From positions 1 to 27,832 of the forward strand of contig JAEYXN010000208.1 of the NCBI GenBank assembly GCA_023431285.1: 27,832 nucleotides of DNA, given 5' to 3'. The notes below the pieces were generated by a model. The model had not been told where the DNA came from. It did no database searches and saw only the letters and a list, made by a program, of their open reading frames with translations. This document shows positions 15,057-22,908 of this stretch, one piece after another. Within the stretch, counting starts at the first letter, position 1, and each line of letters opens with the position of its first letter. Position numbers and translations under genes: made by a program. This DNA is from Bacteroidota bacterium. GTDB lineage: Bacteria > Bacteroidota > Bacteroidia > Cytophagales > Cyclobacteriaceae.

Positions 15057-16841
15057 CTATTCGATCTTCAAGACAGCCATAAACGCTTCCTGCGGCACCT
15101 CCACGGTTCCAATCTGTCTCATCCGTTTCTTACCCTTCTTCTGTTTCTCGAGGAGCTTGCGCTTACGGGAGATATCACCACCATAACATTTCGCAATTAC
15201 GTTCTTGCGAATGGCGCTAATGGTTTCTCTTGCCACGATTTTTTGTCCGATCGCAGCCTGTATGGCAACCTCGAACATGTGACGAGGGATAAGTTCTTTG
15301 AGTTTTTCGCAAAGCTTACGTCCCCAGTCCTGCGCTTTGCCGCGATGAACGATGGCGCTTAACGCATCTACACGATCACCATTGAGCATGACATCAAGTT
15401 TCACCATGTCAGACTCGCGGAATCCGATAAGGTGATAGTCGAGAGAAGCGTATCCTCTGGAAATAGATTTCAGCTTATCGAAGAAGTCAAAGACAATTTC
15501 AGAAAGAGGCATCTCAAAAGTCATCTCAACGCGTTCTGTGGTGAGGTAGTTTTGATTTTTAATGATGCCGCGTTTATCCATACACAAACCGATGATCGGA
15601 CCGATGTACTCGGATTTCGTAATGATCTGTGCTTTGATATATGGTTCTTCAATTGTATCAAGCTTGGTAGGATCCGGCATTTCAGAAGGAGCATTGATAT
15701 TAACCACTTCTCCATCGGTGAGTGTCGCCCTGAATTGTACTGACGGTACGGTAGTAATCACCGTCATGTTGAACTCACGTTCCAGGCGCTCCTGGATGAT
15801 CTCCATGTGGAGCATTCCCAGGAATCCGCAACGGAAACCGAATCCCAATGCAGCAGATGTTTCAAGTTCCCATACAAGAGACGCATCGTTCAGCTGCAGT
15901 TTTTCCATTGAAGCCCGGAGTTCTTCGAACTCTGAAGTTTCAACGGGATAGATACCCGCAAAGACCATTGGCTTCACTTCCTGAAAACCTTTCAGTGATT
16001 CTCCAGGGTTGGCTGCGTTCGTGATAGTATCTCCGACATGGACTTCCTTTGCTACTTTAATTCCCGAGATGAGGTATCCTACGTTACCTGCACTGATTTC
16101 GTCCCTGGATTGTTTGTCCAACTTGAGCACTCCGATCTCGTCAGCGTTATACTCTTGACCTGTGCTGACGAACTTAACCTTATCTCCCTTTCTGATGGTG
16201 CCATTGAACACACGGAAGTAGACTTCTATTCCACGGAATGAATTGAACACTGAATCGAAGATCATGGCTTGTAACGGTGCTTTTGGATCACCCTTCGGAG
16301 GGCGGACCCGCTCCACTACTGCACGCAGGATTTCTTCAATGCCCTTACCTTCTTTGGCGCTGGCGCGGATGACGTCTTCGCGGCGGCAACCAATCAGTTC
16401 AACGATTTCATCGGTGACTTCTTCAGGCATGGCGTGAGGAAGGTCGATCTTGTTCATTACGGGGATAATTTCAAGATCGTGCTCCAAAGCCAGGTACAGG
16501 TTTGATATCGTTTGCGCCTCAATTCCCTGGCTTGCATCCACTATGAGCAGCGCTCCTTCGCATGCGGCGATTGAACGGGATACTTCATACGAAAAGTCGA
16601 CGTGACCGGGGGTATCGATGAGGTTGAGGATGTATTTTTTCCCATCGAGCGTGTAGTTCATCTGGATCGCGTGGGCTTTGATGGTAATGCCTTTTTCACG
16701 CTCCAGGTCCATGTTGTCCAGGACCTGCGCCTGCATCTGGCGCTCATTCAGTGTGCCGGTAAATTCCAGGAGGCGGTCCGCTAAAGTACTCTTCCCGTGG
16801 TCAATATGGGCTATTATGCAAAAATTACGTATGTTATCCAT
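15057..16841 (-). CDS. lepA: Elongation factor 4 (back-translocase GTPase)
   Basis: This 594-residue protein is complete LepA/EF4. The GTP-binding motifs are AHIDHGKST (11-19), DTPGH (76-80) and NKID (130-133). The C-terminal LepA-specific domain, rich in basic residues, carries AKCYGGDISRKRKLLEKQKK and ends QEAFMAVLKIE. It binds stalled ribosomes and back-translocates the tRNAs. It is the first gene of the run that continues with folD, queE, pabB and pabC. A TAnnTTTG element lies 31 bp upstream of its ATG, consistent with the operon starting here. Confidence 0.98.
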   Translation of the reverse strand: MDNIRNFCIIAHIDHGKSTLADRLLEFTGTLNERQMQAQVLDNMDLEREKGITIKAHAIQMNYTLDGKKYILNLIDTPGHVDFSYEVSRSIAACEGALLIVDASQGIEAQTISNLYLALEHDLEIIPVMNKIDLPHAMPEEVTDEIVELIGCRREDVIRASAKEGKGIEEILRAVVERVRPPKGDPKAPLQAMIFDSVFNSFRGIEVYFRVFNGTIRKGDKVKFVSTGQEYNADEIGVLKLDKQSRDEISAGNVGYLISGIKVAKEVHVGDTITNAANPGESLKGFQEVKPMVFAGIYPVETSEFEELRASMEKLQLNDASLVWELETSAALGFGFRCGFLGMLHMEIIQERLEREFNMTVITTVPSVQFRATLTDGEVVNINAPSEMPDPTKLDTIEEPYIKAQIITKSEYIGPIIGLCMDKRGIIKNQNYLTTERVEMTFEMPLSEIVFDFFDKLKSISRGYASLDYHLIGFRESDMVKLDVMLNGDRVDALSAIVHRGKAQDWGRKLCEKLKELIPRHMFEVAIQAAIGQKIVARETISAIRKNVIAKCYGGDISRKRKLLEKQKKGKKRMRQIGTVEVPQEAFMAVLKIE

Positions 16842-16872
16842 ACCCGTCAGTCGTCCTCAATTTTTAGAACTG

Positions 16873-16880
16873 CAAAAGTA
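16873..16880 (-). promoter_or_regulatory. Putative -7 element (TACTTTTG) of the lepA operon
   Basis: The minus strand reads TACTTTTG, a full TAnnTTTG match, 31 bp before the lepA ATG. No TTTG -33 box is found at the normal spacing, so the assignment rests on this element and its position in a 133-bp gap. Confidence 0.45.
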
Positions 16881-16974
16881 AATTTTCTTGATCCAAGAAT
16901 CTAATATCGCCCATTCTAAATTTGGGGCGCGGGGGACTGCGGCTCAGGATCTAACGTGAAGTTGTGTCGGGAGA

Positions 16975-17340
16975 TTAGTCTTCCGGATATGGGATGAAGA
17001 CGAAATTTGTAAACGTTTTATCGACTACAAACAGGCAACAGAATTCATCCGGATTCTTGTATGCTTCCTGGAAGTCGGCAATCCGGTCCTTTTCCACTAT
17101 TTCGCGCTGAACAAACTCATCAAGGAAGGAAGCGAAGTAGTTCCAGTCCGTCTGACTGTTAAGTCGGTCGATCAGAAGCTGACCGATCGGTTGAGCGTCC
17201 TTACAAATGGGAAAGATTGGATATTCAAAGCCGGCTTTGCGGATCTGGTAGGAAGCATCGCGCAGGAGATCGGCGACTCGCACAAAGTCCTGAGAGATCG
17301 TGCCCAGATATTTACCGCTTAATTCCGGATCGTTGTTCAT
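16975..17340 (-). CDS. Conserved-looking protein of unknown function (121 aa)
   Basis: I do not recognise this family. The 121-residue protein is soluble, with no signal peptide or membrane segment. It begins with an acidic stretch (MNNDPELSGKYLG), has a helical middle (DFVRVADLLRDASYQIRKAG), a proline-containing core (YPIFPICKDAQPIGQLL) and a hydrophobic end (FCCLFVVDKTFTNFVFIPYPED). The codon choice and length suggest a real gene: it fills a space between the lepA promoter and the AcpH-like gene in good reading order, and no competing frame is better. It may be the last gene of the thiL operon (59 bp after the AcpH-like stop), but this is uncertain. Confidence 0.6.
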   Translation of the reverse strand: MNNDPELSGKYLGTISQDFVRVADLLRDASYQIRKAGFEYPIFPICKDAQPIGQLLIDRLNSQTDWNYFASFLDEFVQREIVEKDRIADFQEAYKNPDEFCCLFVVDKTFTNFVFIPYPED

Positions 17341-17399
17341 AGATAGAAAACAGGCGTTTTAGACCTGAGTCACAAAAGAGCGATTTTTCAGGAAAGTTA

Positions 17400-18011
17400 T
17401 CAAGCTGGTAAATCCGGCGCTTTGTTTTCGGAGCTCACGAATTCTCTTACGCGCTCCTGCAGTTCGGGGAAGAACGTGTTAAATTCCTCTGCGAACTCCT
17501 TCTTGTAGCGAATTAATTCGTTCACGGCTTCATCCATCTTTGACTCATAAGGTGTTCGACGCGACATTCCGGTCAACGACCGCCCTATGCCTTCAACTCT
17601 GGAATAGCCCACAAGCCAGTTGTTTCGTTTCATGTAGGGAAAAAACTCTTTCACCATTGGTGGAAGGATCTCCATGTGTTGATCGATTGTGTCGTAGACA
17701 CGCGTTGCAAAACCTTCCAGCGGTTCCTGATGAAATTCTTTCCATTGGATTGCGAGGAAATGATCGTAATACACATCTACGATGACGCCCGCATAATGGC
17801 GATACCTGGGTCGCAGCCGTGCTTTGCTCAGCCCTACCGTTGGATGCAAATCTGTAAACGAATCAATTGCGCGATGAAGGAGAATACCGTTTTGAATGGA
17901 GGCAGGAAACTCCTGGAGTGCCTTGCGTCCTTTTACAAAGTCGGCAATAAAGTTTCCCACGAGTAAACCTGCGTCATCTCCGGAAAGAAAGGCATGAGCG
18001 AGAAAGTTCAT
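17400..18011 (-). CDS. Acyl-carrier-protein phosphodiesterase-like protein (DUF479)
   Basis: With the ATG at 18011 the protein has 203 residues and starts MNFLAHAFLSG, the typical beginning of this family (E. coli AcpH starts the same way). An in-frame ATG at 18074 would add 21 residues, which look unrelated. Conserved blocks are DDAGLLVGNFIADFVKG, GILLHRAIDSFTD and YYDHFLA. AcpH removes the phosphopantetheine arm from ACP; the fold is HD-like, and His27-like and Asp residues in GILLHRAIDSF presumably bind metal. The actual role in Bacteroidota has not been settled. It starts 70 bp after thiL on the same strand and is probably co-transcribed. Confidence 0.8.
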   Translation of the reverse strand: MNFLAHAFLSGDDAGLLVGNFIADFVKGRKALQEFPASIQNGILLHRAIDSFTDLHPTVGLSKARLRPRYRHYAGVIVDVYYDHFLAIQWKEFHQEPLEGFATRVYDTIDQHMEILPPMVKEFFPYMKRNNWLVGYSRVEGIGRSLTGMSRRTPYESKMDEAVNELIRYKKEFAEEFNTFFPELQERVREFVSSENKAPDLPA

Positions 18012-18081
18012 TTCTAATTCGAGTTCCGGATCGTTGATCCTGATTGTTTGTTTTGACTGACGTGAACCCGTCATCCGGCAT

Positions 18082-19113
18082 TCAAAAATGATTCCAGCCC
18101 TGGGCTTTGATCGGCACGGTGTTCCCCTGCTTCGTAATCATCACATTCTCGCCTTTCTTCTCATGCATATAGCCAATAAGATGGATATCCTGATGATTCT
18201 TGATTTTCTCAAGGTCTTCCTGCCGGATCGTGAAAAGCAATTCATAATCTTCGCCGCCATTCATTGCACAGGTGACGGGATCGAGTTTGAATTCAACCGC
18301 AGCCGCTTCGTATGCTGATGTTTCAATGGGAATCTTGTCTTCGAAGATTCGAACACCGGTGCGTGATTGTTTCGCAAGATGGAAAAGCTCTGAGGCGAGT
18401 CCATCAGAGATATCGATCATTGAAGTGGGAACAATTCCAAGTTCTTCAAGGTCGTATACAATGTCCATGCGGGCTTCCGGTTTTAGTTGCCTGCCCACCA
18501 GATATTCATATTTGTCGAGGCCTGGTTGCATCTCAGGATTTGCGAGGTAAACTTCCTTTTCTCTTTCGAGGATTTGCAGCCCGAGGAATGCTGCGCCCAG
18601 GTCACCGGTTACGCAGATGATATCGTTGGCTTTGGCTCCGTCGCGGTAGGCGATTCTTTCTTTCTTAGCGCGTCCCACTGCAGTGACCGATATCACCAGT
18701 CCTGACGAAGAAGATGTTGTGTCGCCTCCAACAAGATCAACTTTATAGGCGCGGCACGCGGCCTGGATTCCCATATATAGTTCATCGACGGCTTCGACTG
18801 AAAAGCGGTTACTCAAAGCAAGACTGACCGTGACTTGTCCGGCTTTGCCGTTCATCGCGGCTATGTCTGAGACATTAACAGCAATCGCCTTATATCCGAG
18901 GTGCTTGAGAGGTGTATAGGACAGGTCGAAATGAATCCCTTCCACCAGCATGTCTGTTGAGATGAGGATTGCTTCGTCGCCGGCATCAATCACGGCCGCG
19001 TCATCCCCAATCCCTTTGAGAGAGGTTTGATTGATGGTATTGAAAGAGTCGTTAATCCGGTCGATCAGGCCGAATTCACCAAGCTCGCTTATTTCAGTTC
19101 TTTTCCCGCTCAT
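18082..19113 (-). CDS. thiL: Thiamine-monophosphate kinase
   Basis: This 343-residue protein is an AIRS-fold kinase that phosphorylates thiamine monophosphate to the active diphosphate. Motifs in order are LGEFGLIDRI (11-20), KGIGDDAAVID (33-43), STDMLVEGIHF (52-62), NVSDIAAM (80-87), VGGDTTSSSSG, VTGDLGAAFLG, PTSMIDISDGLASELFHLA and NGGEDYELLFT. All the phosphate- and Mg-binding acidic residues of the family are present. Length is usual. A TAnnTTTG box stands 36 bp upstream. No thiamine pyrophosphate riboswitch is visible upstream, and no other thi gene is near. Confidence 0.96.
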   Translation of the reverse strand: MSGKRTEISELGEFGLIDRINDSFNTINQTSLKGIGDDAAVIDAGDEAILISTDMLVEGIHFDLSYTPLKHLGYKAIAVNVSDIAAMNGKAGQVTVSLALSNRFSVEAVDELYMGIQAACRAYKVDLVGGDTTSSSSGLVISVTAVGRAKKERIAYRDGAKANDIICVTGDLGAAFLGLQILEREKEVYLANPEMQPGLDKYEYLVGRQLKPEARMDIVYDLEELGIVPTSMIDISDGLASELFHLAKQSRTGVRIFEDKIPIETSAYEAAAVEFKLDPVTCAMNGGEDYELLFTIRQEDLEKIKNHQDIHLIGYMHEKKGENVMITKQGNTVPIKAQGWNHF

Positions 19114-19148
19114 AATACTGTTGGCCGATAGTTCGGCGTCTTCACCGG

Positions 19149-19156
19149 CAAAAGTA
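19149..19156 (-). promoter_or_regulatory. Putative -7 element (TACTTTTG) of thiL
   Basis: The minus strand reads TACTTTTG, identical to the lepA element, 35 bp before the thiL ATG. A TTTG -33 box at normal spacing is not seen. Confidence 0.4.
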
Positions 19157-19227
19157 AGATTAAGCTGCTATATGCCAGTTTTATTTGGTAATATCGTTAT
19201 AACTATGAGCCTGAAACAGGTCGATGT

Positions 19228-19422
19228 ATGAAGTTAAAAGGTCCGTTTGTTTCCTTATTTCTTGCCGGGGTCTTTCTGACCTCCTGCGGCCCAAAACCTT
19301 ATTATCAGACGAATGAGGGCCGTAAGAAACAGAAGTACTACAATGAGATCCAGTTTAGTGGAAAGAGCTCGGCGGACATGAAGGCCCCGAAGTCGAAGAC
19401 AAAGAGCAAAAAGAAGAAGTAG
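19228..19422 (+). CDS. Small lipoprotein with a lysine-rich tail (64 aa)
   Basis: The protein has a clear lipoprotein signal peptide with lipobox LTSC (Cys20), preceded by KLKGPFVSLFLAGVF. The mature part is only about 45 residues. It has Tyr/Lys-rich KPYYQTNEGRKKQKYYNEI and ends with a run of Lys (KSKTKSKKKK). No domain is recognised. The absence of acidic residues after the Cys suggests retention in the periplasm-facing membrane. Its tail could bind nucleic acid, peptidoglycan or anionic lipid, but this is speculation. It is transcribed away from thiL and towards mce, 12 bp from the mce stop. The signal peptide makes it very probably real despite its size. Confidence 0.75.
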   Translation: MKLKGPFVSLFLAGVFLTSCGPKPYYQTNEGRKKQKYYNEIQFSGKSSADMKAPKSKTKSKKKK

Positions 19423-19434
19423 GGACGCGTAAGG

Positions 19435-19833
19435 CTACTTTTCCTGGCACAGCTCAATCAACACGCCATTGGTCGATTTGGGATGCAGGAAGGCGATTGA
19501 TTTATTGTCTGCGCCGTCTTTGGGTTCTTTGTTGATCAGCTCAAACCCTTTTGAGACATATTCCGTCAGGCTTTTTCGGATGTCGGAAACTTCGAAAGCG
19601 ATATGGTGAATTCCTTCGCCCTTTTTTTCGATGAATTTTGCGATAGGAGAATCAGGTCGGGTGGCTTCGAGAAGCTCGAATTTGACACCTGAGAGGTTAT
19701 AGAACGAGGTACGAACGCCCTCTGACTCGACTTCCTCCACTTTGTAAGCGGCCCGACCAAAAAGGGCATCAAACAGGACCTCCGCGTTTTTTATGCTCTT
19801 TACGGCGATACCGATATGCTCGAGTTTTTCCAT
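19435..19833 (-). CDS. mce: Methylmalonyl-CoA epimerase
   Basis: This 132-residue protein is a vicinal-oxygen-chelate fold enzyme. The metal-binding residues are His6 (LEHIGIAV), His76 or His77 (EGIHHIAFEV) and Glu127 (GVLIEL), with Glu53 also near. It interconverts (S)- and (R)-methylmalonyl-CoA, between propionyl-CoA carboxylase and methylmalonyl-CoA mutase, and it has the usual length. The mutase is not in this window. Upstream, 72 bp separate it from the divergent gene at 19906. Confidence 0.93.
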   Translation of the reverse strand: MEKLEHIGIAVKSIKNAEVLFDALFGRAAYKVEEVESEGVRTSFYNLSGVKFELLEATRPDSPIAKFIEKKGEGIHHIAFEVSDIRKSLTEYVSKGFELINKEPKDGADNKSIAFLHPKSTNGVLIELCQEK

Positions 19834-19839
19834 AATTGT

Positions 19840-19847
19840 TAACTTTG
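19840..19847 (+). promoter_or_regulatory. Putative -7 element (TAACTTTG) for the 137-aa gene
   Basis: A full TAnnTTTG match on the plus strand between the divergent mce and 19906 genes. It would give a leader of about 50 nt. No clear -33 box is seen at the proper spacing. Confidence 0.35.
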
Positions 19848-19905
19848 GGATCCAAAAAAGAAACTTTTTGGAGAATTGGAAAGTTTATCCACTGATATTT
19901 AAGCG

Positions 19906-20319
19906 ATGATCCTTGAAACCATGAGTGACATTCACGTTGAGGCCGCCCGAATCCAGCAGGAGATTAAAGACTACCTGGGGCTTCGTTCTTCCGACCTGGT
20001 TTTCGAGTACACCGCTGTCGATGGGAAGGTGAAGCTGGATCTGATTACAGTAAATCCACGTCACAACCAGGCATTCTTGTTCCATAGTGAAACTGCCGCG
20101 GACAAGGTGGATGCCCTGGTGAAGATGTTGTCGTACGTGCAGAATTACAAGGAGAAGGAGAATTCGTACACGATCCAGTGGGTGGCCAAGGGAGATACAG
20201 AATTGCATACGTCGTATTTTCGGGCCGGTAATATTCTTGATGCGTTGCAAAAATTATATTATGCGCGCGACATGAATACGATAACCGTCTTTAGCGTGGT
20301 TCTTAACCCTATATCATAA
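19906..20319 (+). CDS. Conserved hypothetical protein (137 aa)
   Basis: I do not recognise the family. The 137-residue protein has no signal peptide or membrane segment. Its text (LRSSDLVFEYTAVDGKVKLD, LVKMLSYVQNYKEKENSYTI, LDALQKLYYARDMNTITVF) suggests an alpha/beta fold. A second in-frame ATG at 19921 (MSDIHVEAARI) would also be a natural start. The gene ends 31 bp before the A-type Fe-S carrier and both may be in one plus-strand operon terminated at 20699-20734. That association is the only functional clue. Conserved neighbours such as Fe-S assembly could be tested, but the sequence itself gives no function. Confidence 0.65.
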   Translation: MILETMSDIHVEAARIQQEIKDYLGLRSSDLVFEYTAVDGKVKLDLITVNPRHNQAFLFHSETAADKVDALVKMLSYVQNYKEKENSYTIQWVAKGDTELHTSYFRAGNILDALQKLYYARDMNTITVFSVVLNPIS

Positions 20320-20350
20320 CACAGTATTAATTCAAATCTGAATACATAGA

Positions 20351-20677
20351 ATGATCAGCGTAACAGACAAAGCAAAAGAAAGAATCGCCGCCTTACGGGA
20401 GGAAGAAGGTCGTTCTCAGCAACACAACATCCGCGTATCTGTAAAAGGTGGGGGATGTTCAGGTCTGATGTATGATCTCGGCTTTGACGAGGAGATTCGT
20501 CCGGCAGACCAGGTATTCGAAGACAAGGGTGTTAAGATCCTTGTCGATAAGAAGAGCTTACTCTATCTGATAGGCACGACGCTTGATTTTTCTGATGGAC
20601 TTAACGGAAAGGGATTTCAGTTTATCAATCCTAATGCATCGCGTACCTGCGGATGCGGGGAGAGTTTTTCGATATAG
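20351..20677 (+). CDS. A-type iron-sulfur carrier (HesB/IscA/ErpA family)
   Basis: This 108-residue protein has the three conserved cysteines of the family: Cys36 in KGGGCSGLMYD, and Cys100 and Cys102 in the C-terminal RTCGCGESFSI. The central text (ILVDKKSLLYLIGTTLDFSDG, GFQFINPNA) is typical. A-type carriers accept Fe-S clusters from the SUF/ISC machinery and pass them to target proteins. No Suf or Isc gene lies in the window. Whether it corresponds to ErpA, IscA or SufA cannot be told. It follows the unknown 137-aa gene and is closed by a strong terminator. Confidence 0.95.
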   Translation: MISVTDKAKERIAALREEEGRSQQHNIRVSVKGGGCSGLMYDLGFDEEIRPADQVFEDKGVKILVDKKSLLYLIGTTLDFSDGLNGKGFQFINPNASRTCGCGESFSI

Positions 20678-20698
20678 GCTATTTTAGAGAAATATATC

Positions 20699-20734
20699 AA
20701 AGGCGTTCTTTCAACAGGGACGCCTTTATTTTTT
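20699..20734 (+). terminator. Rho-independent terminator after the Fe-S carrier gene
   Basis: AAAGGCGT (20699-20706) pairs with ACGCCTTT (20720-20727), an 8-bp perfect stem with a 13-nt loop, followed by a T-run. It sits 21 bp after the stop codon. The last bases are shared with the RidA-family gene stop on the other strand. Confidence 0.85.
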
Positions 20735-21142
20735 GATCTCGGCGATGCATTTCAGTTCGATAGCGATGGGAGTAGGCAGAGCGGTTACCCCTACCGTTGT
20801 GCGACAGGGTTTGTTGGTTGTGAAGTATTCGGCGTAAACTCTGTTGTAGGTAGGGAAATCGTTTTTCATATCTGTGAGGAATACAGTAACATCAACGAGA
20901 TCATCCCAGGATGCTCCGGCAGATTCCAGTATTGATTTGACATTTCTGAAGACAGCATGACATTGTGTTTCGATATCGTAGTCGATGATGTTTCCGTTAT
21001 CATCGAGCGTTACTCCGGGTATTTCAGCGGACCCTTTTATGCGGGGCCCGACACCTGAAAGAAACAACAGATCTCCAACGCGTCGTGCGTGTGGATAGGG
21101 GCCTACTGGTTCGGGTGCGTTATTGGAGAGAAATTCGTTCAT
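20726..21142 (-). CDS. RidA-family deaminase (138 aa)
   Basis: This RidA/YjgF-type protein has SSNNAPEPVGPYPHARR-like text at the N-terminus, LLFLSGVGPR, and KPCRTTVGVTALPTPIAIELKCIAEI at the end. The conserved Arg114 (in CRTTVGV) is the residue that anchors the carboxylate of the imine/enamine substrate. Glu129 in the IAIEL segment completes the family pattern. It is about 10 residues longer than RidA, with an insert around residues 33-56, as in relatives annotated as 2-aminomuconate deaminase. Generic RidA removes reactive enamines. With the neighbours here a role in amino acid or kynurenine breakdown is possible, but no other kyn gene is near. It starts 30 bp after the TonB-C gene and may be the last gene of that operon. 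Confidence 0.88.
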   Translation of the reverse strand: MNEFLSNNAPEPVGPYPHARRVGDLLFLSGVGPRIKGSAEIPGVTLDDNGNIIDYDIETQCHAVFRNVKSILESAGASWDDLVDVTVFLTDMKNDFPTYNRVYAEYFTTNKPCRTTVGVTALPTPIAIELKCIAEIKK

Positions 21143-21172
21143 GAGGATTGATCTTTATTTCAATTCTTCAAG

Positions 21173-22111
21173 CTAAAGATGGAATCCGATAGGCAGGACC
21201 ATTTTATTTCTTACCAGCTGACCGCGATGAACTGCGGGATCCCACTTACCCGCAAATCTGATCGCGTCAATGGCAGCTTCGTCGCAACCCCCACCGATTC
21301 CTTTAATGGCTTTAAGACCTGAAAGGGAGCCATCCTTCTCAACGACGAATTCTACATATACTTTTCCTTGAATTCCATTCTTTCGCGCAGCAGCTGGATA
21401 TTTCACATTTTTGCTGACTTGTCTATAAAACGCCTCGAGGCCATTATGCGGTCGTGCGGGTGTGAAGGGCTCGGTATACGCATAGCTATTACCAATACTA
21501 TCATATGAAGTTCCCTGCATTAAATTTCCTTCGGAATAGCTCTCTATATAATATTTCATTCCTTTCTTAAATCCAGTCCATGTTGAATCACGTCTACCAG
21601 AAACGACTTTACCATGTTCCTCCAGGTCAAACTTACTGAAAGGATTCAGGTGGCATTTACAATATCCATTTCCATCCTTCACAAGGTACGTGCCCGTGCT
21701 ATCCCAATAGTTTAGAATCTTCTCAACATCGTTGTACTTCGCGCCCTCGAATTCGATTTGCATCTGGCCATTACTGTACCATCGTGAAGTCGTTCCCACT
21801 GTGCGAGCCTTTTCGTATCGACCTTTTGTTTTAAGGTTACCATTCTCATAATACTCAAGAAAGCTCCCGTTAGGAACTCCTCTTTCGTCGACGACAGTGA
21901 CTGATTTAAGAGAGTTGGTTCGGCAATAGTATTCTTTGAGTGTATCTCCTTCCGAGTATTTAGACTTTGAAACAGAGTAATAATAACAATCGTGCATTAA
22001 TGCAGGTTTACCATCGCGGTCATAATAGTTGTTTTGAGCAAGAACTACGGAAAGGCCGATGATATTAAGAACAATAATTAGTAGTAGTCGTTTTACATTC
22101 TTAACTGACAT
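21173..22111 (-). CDS. Secreted TonB C-terminal-domain protein with MORN-like repeats
   Basis: Using the ATG at 22111 the protein has 312 residues and begins with a signal-peptide-like segment (LLLIIVLNIIGLSVVLAQ) that ends in an Ala-rich cleavage site. A longer frame from 22153 would add 14 unrelated residues. The middle has MORN-like text (GSFLEYYENGNLKTKGRYE, SRWYSNGQMQIEFEG), each repeat built around an x-W-Y-x-N-G-Q pattern. The C-terminal ~90 residues are a TonB C-terminal domain (VKYPAAARKNGIQGKVYVEFV, GGGCDEAAIDAIRFAGKWDPA). Common Bacteroidota proteins combine these. Unlike normal TonB it seems secreted, not anchored. It lies 17 bp after the DUF4198 gene. Confidence 0.85.
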   Translation of the reverse strand: MSVKNVKRLLLIIVLNIIGLSVVLAQNNYYDRDGKPALMHDCYYYSVSKSKYSEGDTLKEYYCRTNSLKSVTVVDERGVPNGSFLEYYENGNLKTKGRYEKARTVGTTSRWYSNGQMQIEFEGAKYNDVEKILNYWDSTGTYLVKDGNGYCKCHLNPFSKFDLEEHGKVVSGRRDSTWTGFKKGMKYYIESYSEGNLMQGTSYDSIGNSYAYTEPFTPARPHNGLEAFYRQVSKNVKYPAAARKNGIQGKVYVEFVVEKDGSLSGLKAIKGIGGGCDEAAIDAIRFAGKWDPAVHRGQLVRNKMVLPIGFHL

Positions 22112-22128
22112 AATAAGCTGTAGTTTCT

Positions 22129-22908
22129 CTAACGATATCCAAAAAAAAGACAAAAGCTATTCAACAGGTATGTACCTTGACGCTCCCCGGGACAATCGAC
22201 AACGCTCACCATCCAGTCCCCGGGGCTGCTTATGGTGGTATTCACCGTTCCATCCTGTTCGGTGTAGATGTGTTGTAGTGTTGTTCTGTTGTCCCAACGG
22301 TTCCAGATCTTGACACGCACCCCAAATGCCGGTTTCCCGTTCCTCAAAACAGTAAACGTTATTCTTTCCCCGCGACTTAACAACAGAGGGTTCTTATCCG
22401 GGATGATTTCAAGAGGAAGTTTATCACTTTGTTCAGGACTTTTGTCATGGGCTTTCCCCACGCGGACACAAGCTTTCAGATAGCGGGTCAGTTGTACTGT
22501 AATTGGATCTGACATTATGGATGCAGAATCCCTCAGAATGTTTTCAAGCTCGAACTCCTCTGCATAAGAGAGGAAATCTGCTCTCGACATTATTAAACTT
22601 TCGGGATTGACGGCGCCTGCAATCAAGTATAATCCGTCTGACGCAAGGTTCACGGATATGAAAGGTGTTTTCCCGTCGGTAAATTTTCGGCGGATGTCTG
22701 TTCTTTCATTTCTGTGGATCAGTTCCAGCTTAGTGAACGATATGCCAGTGCGAGCAGGTTCGGCGATAAAGTCTTTGCCGGTGACAATGTGGATTTGCGC
22801 ACCCTGGTTTGGTTCCCAGAAATATTTTTCGGGACGGAGCCAAAGATCCTGCGCGGTTACATTAACGCTCACTATGGCGACTACAAGGATGGGGAGAAGG
22901 TACTTCAC
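22129..22908 (-). CDS. DUF4198 periplasmic protein
   Basis: This 259-residue protein starts with a signal peptide (MKYLLPILVVAIVSVNVTAQ) and continues DLWLRPEKYFWEP, the characteristic beginning of DUF4198/NikM-like proteins. Further hallmarks are YLKACVRVGKAH, DKNPLLLSRGERITFTVLRNG, a small carboxypeptidase-like beta domain (GKPAFGVRVKIWNRWDN), and the ending GDWMVSVVDCPGERQG. Such proteins often sit next to nickel or cobalt importers and are thought to be periplasmic metal-handling accessories, but no metal transporter is here. Its ATG overlaps the aminopeptidase P stop by 4 bp, so translation is coupled. A direct metal role is only an inference. Confidence 0.8.
   Translation of the reverse strand: MKYLLPILVVAIVSVNVTAQDLWLRPEKYFWEPNQGAQIHIVTGKDFIAEPARTGISFTKLELIHRNERTDIRRKFTDGKTPFISVNLASDGLYLIAGAVNPESLIMSRADFLSYAEEFELENILRDSASIMSDPITVQLTRYLKACVRVGKAHDKSPEQSDKLPLEIIPDKNPLLLSRGERITFTVLRNGKPAFGVRVKIWNRWDNRTTLQHIYTEQDGTVNTTISSPGDWMVSVVDCPGERQGTYLLNSFCLFFGYR

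Noticed and set aside
18012..18074. Longer start of the ACP phosphodiesterase-like gene
   Set aside because: The MNFLAH start at 18011 is the family's typical N-terminus, and the 21 extra residues look like upstream leader.
22112..22153. Longer start of the TonB-C gene
   Set aside because: It would overlap the end of the DUF4198 gene and put 14 residues before the signal peptide.
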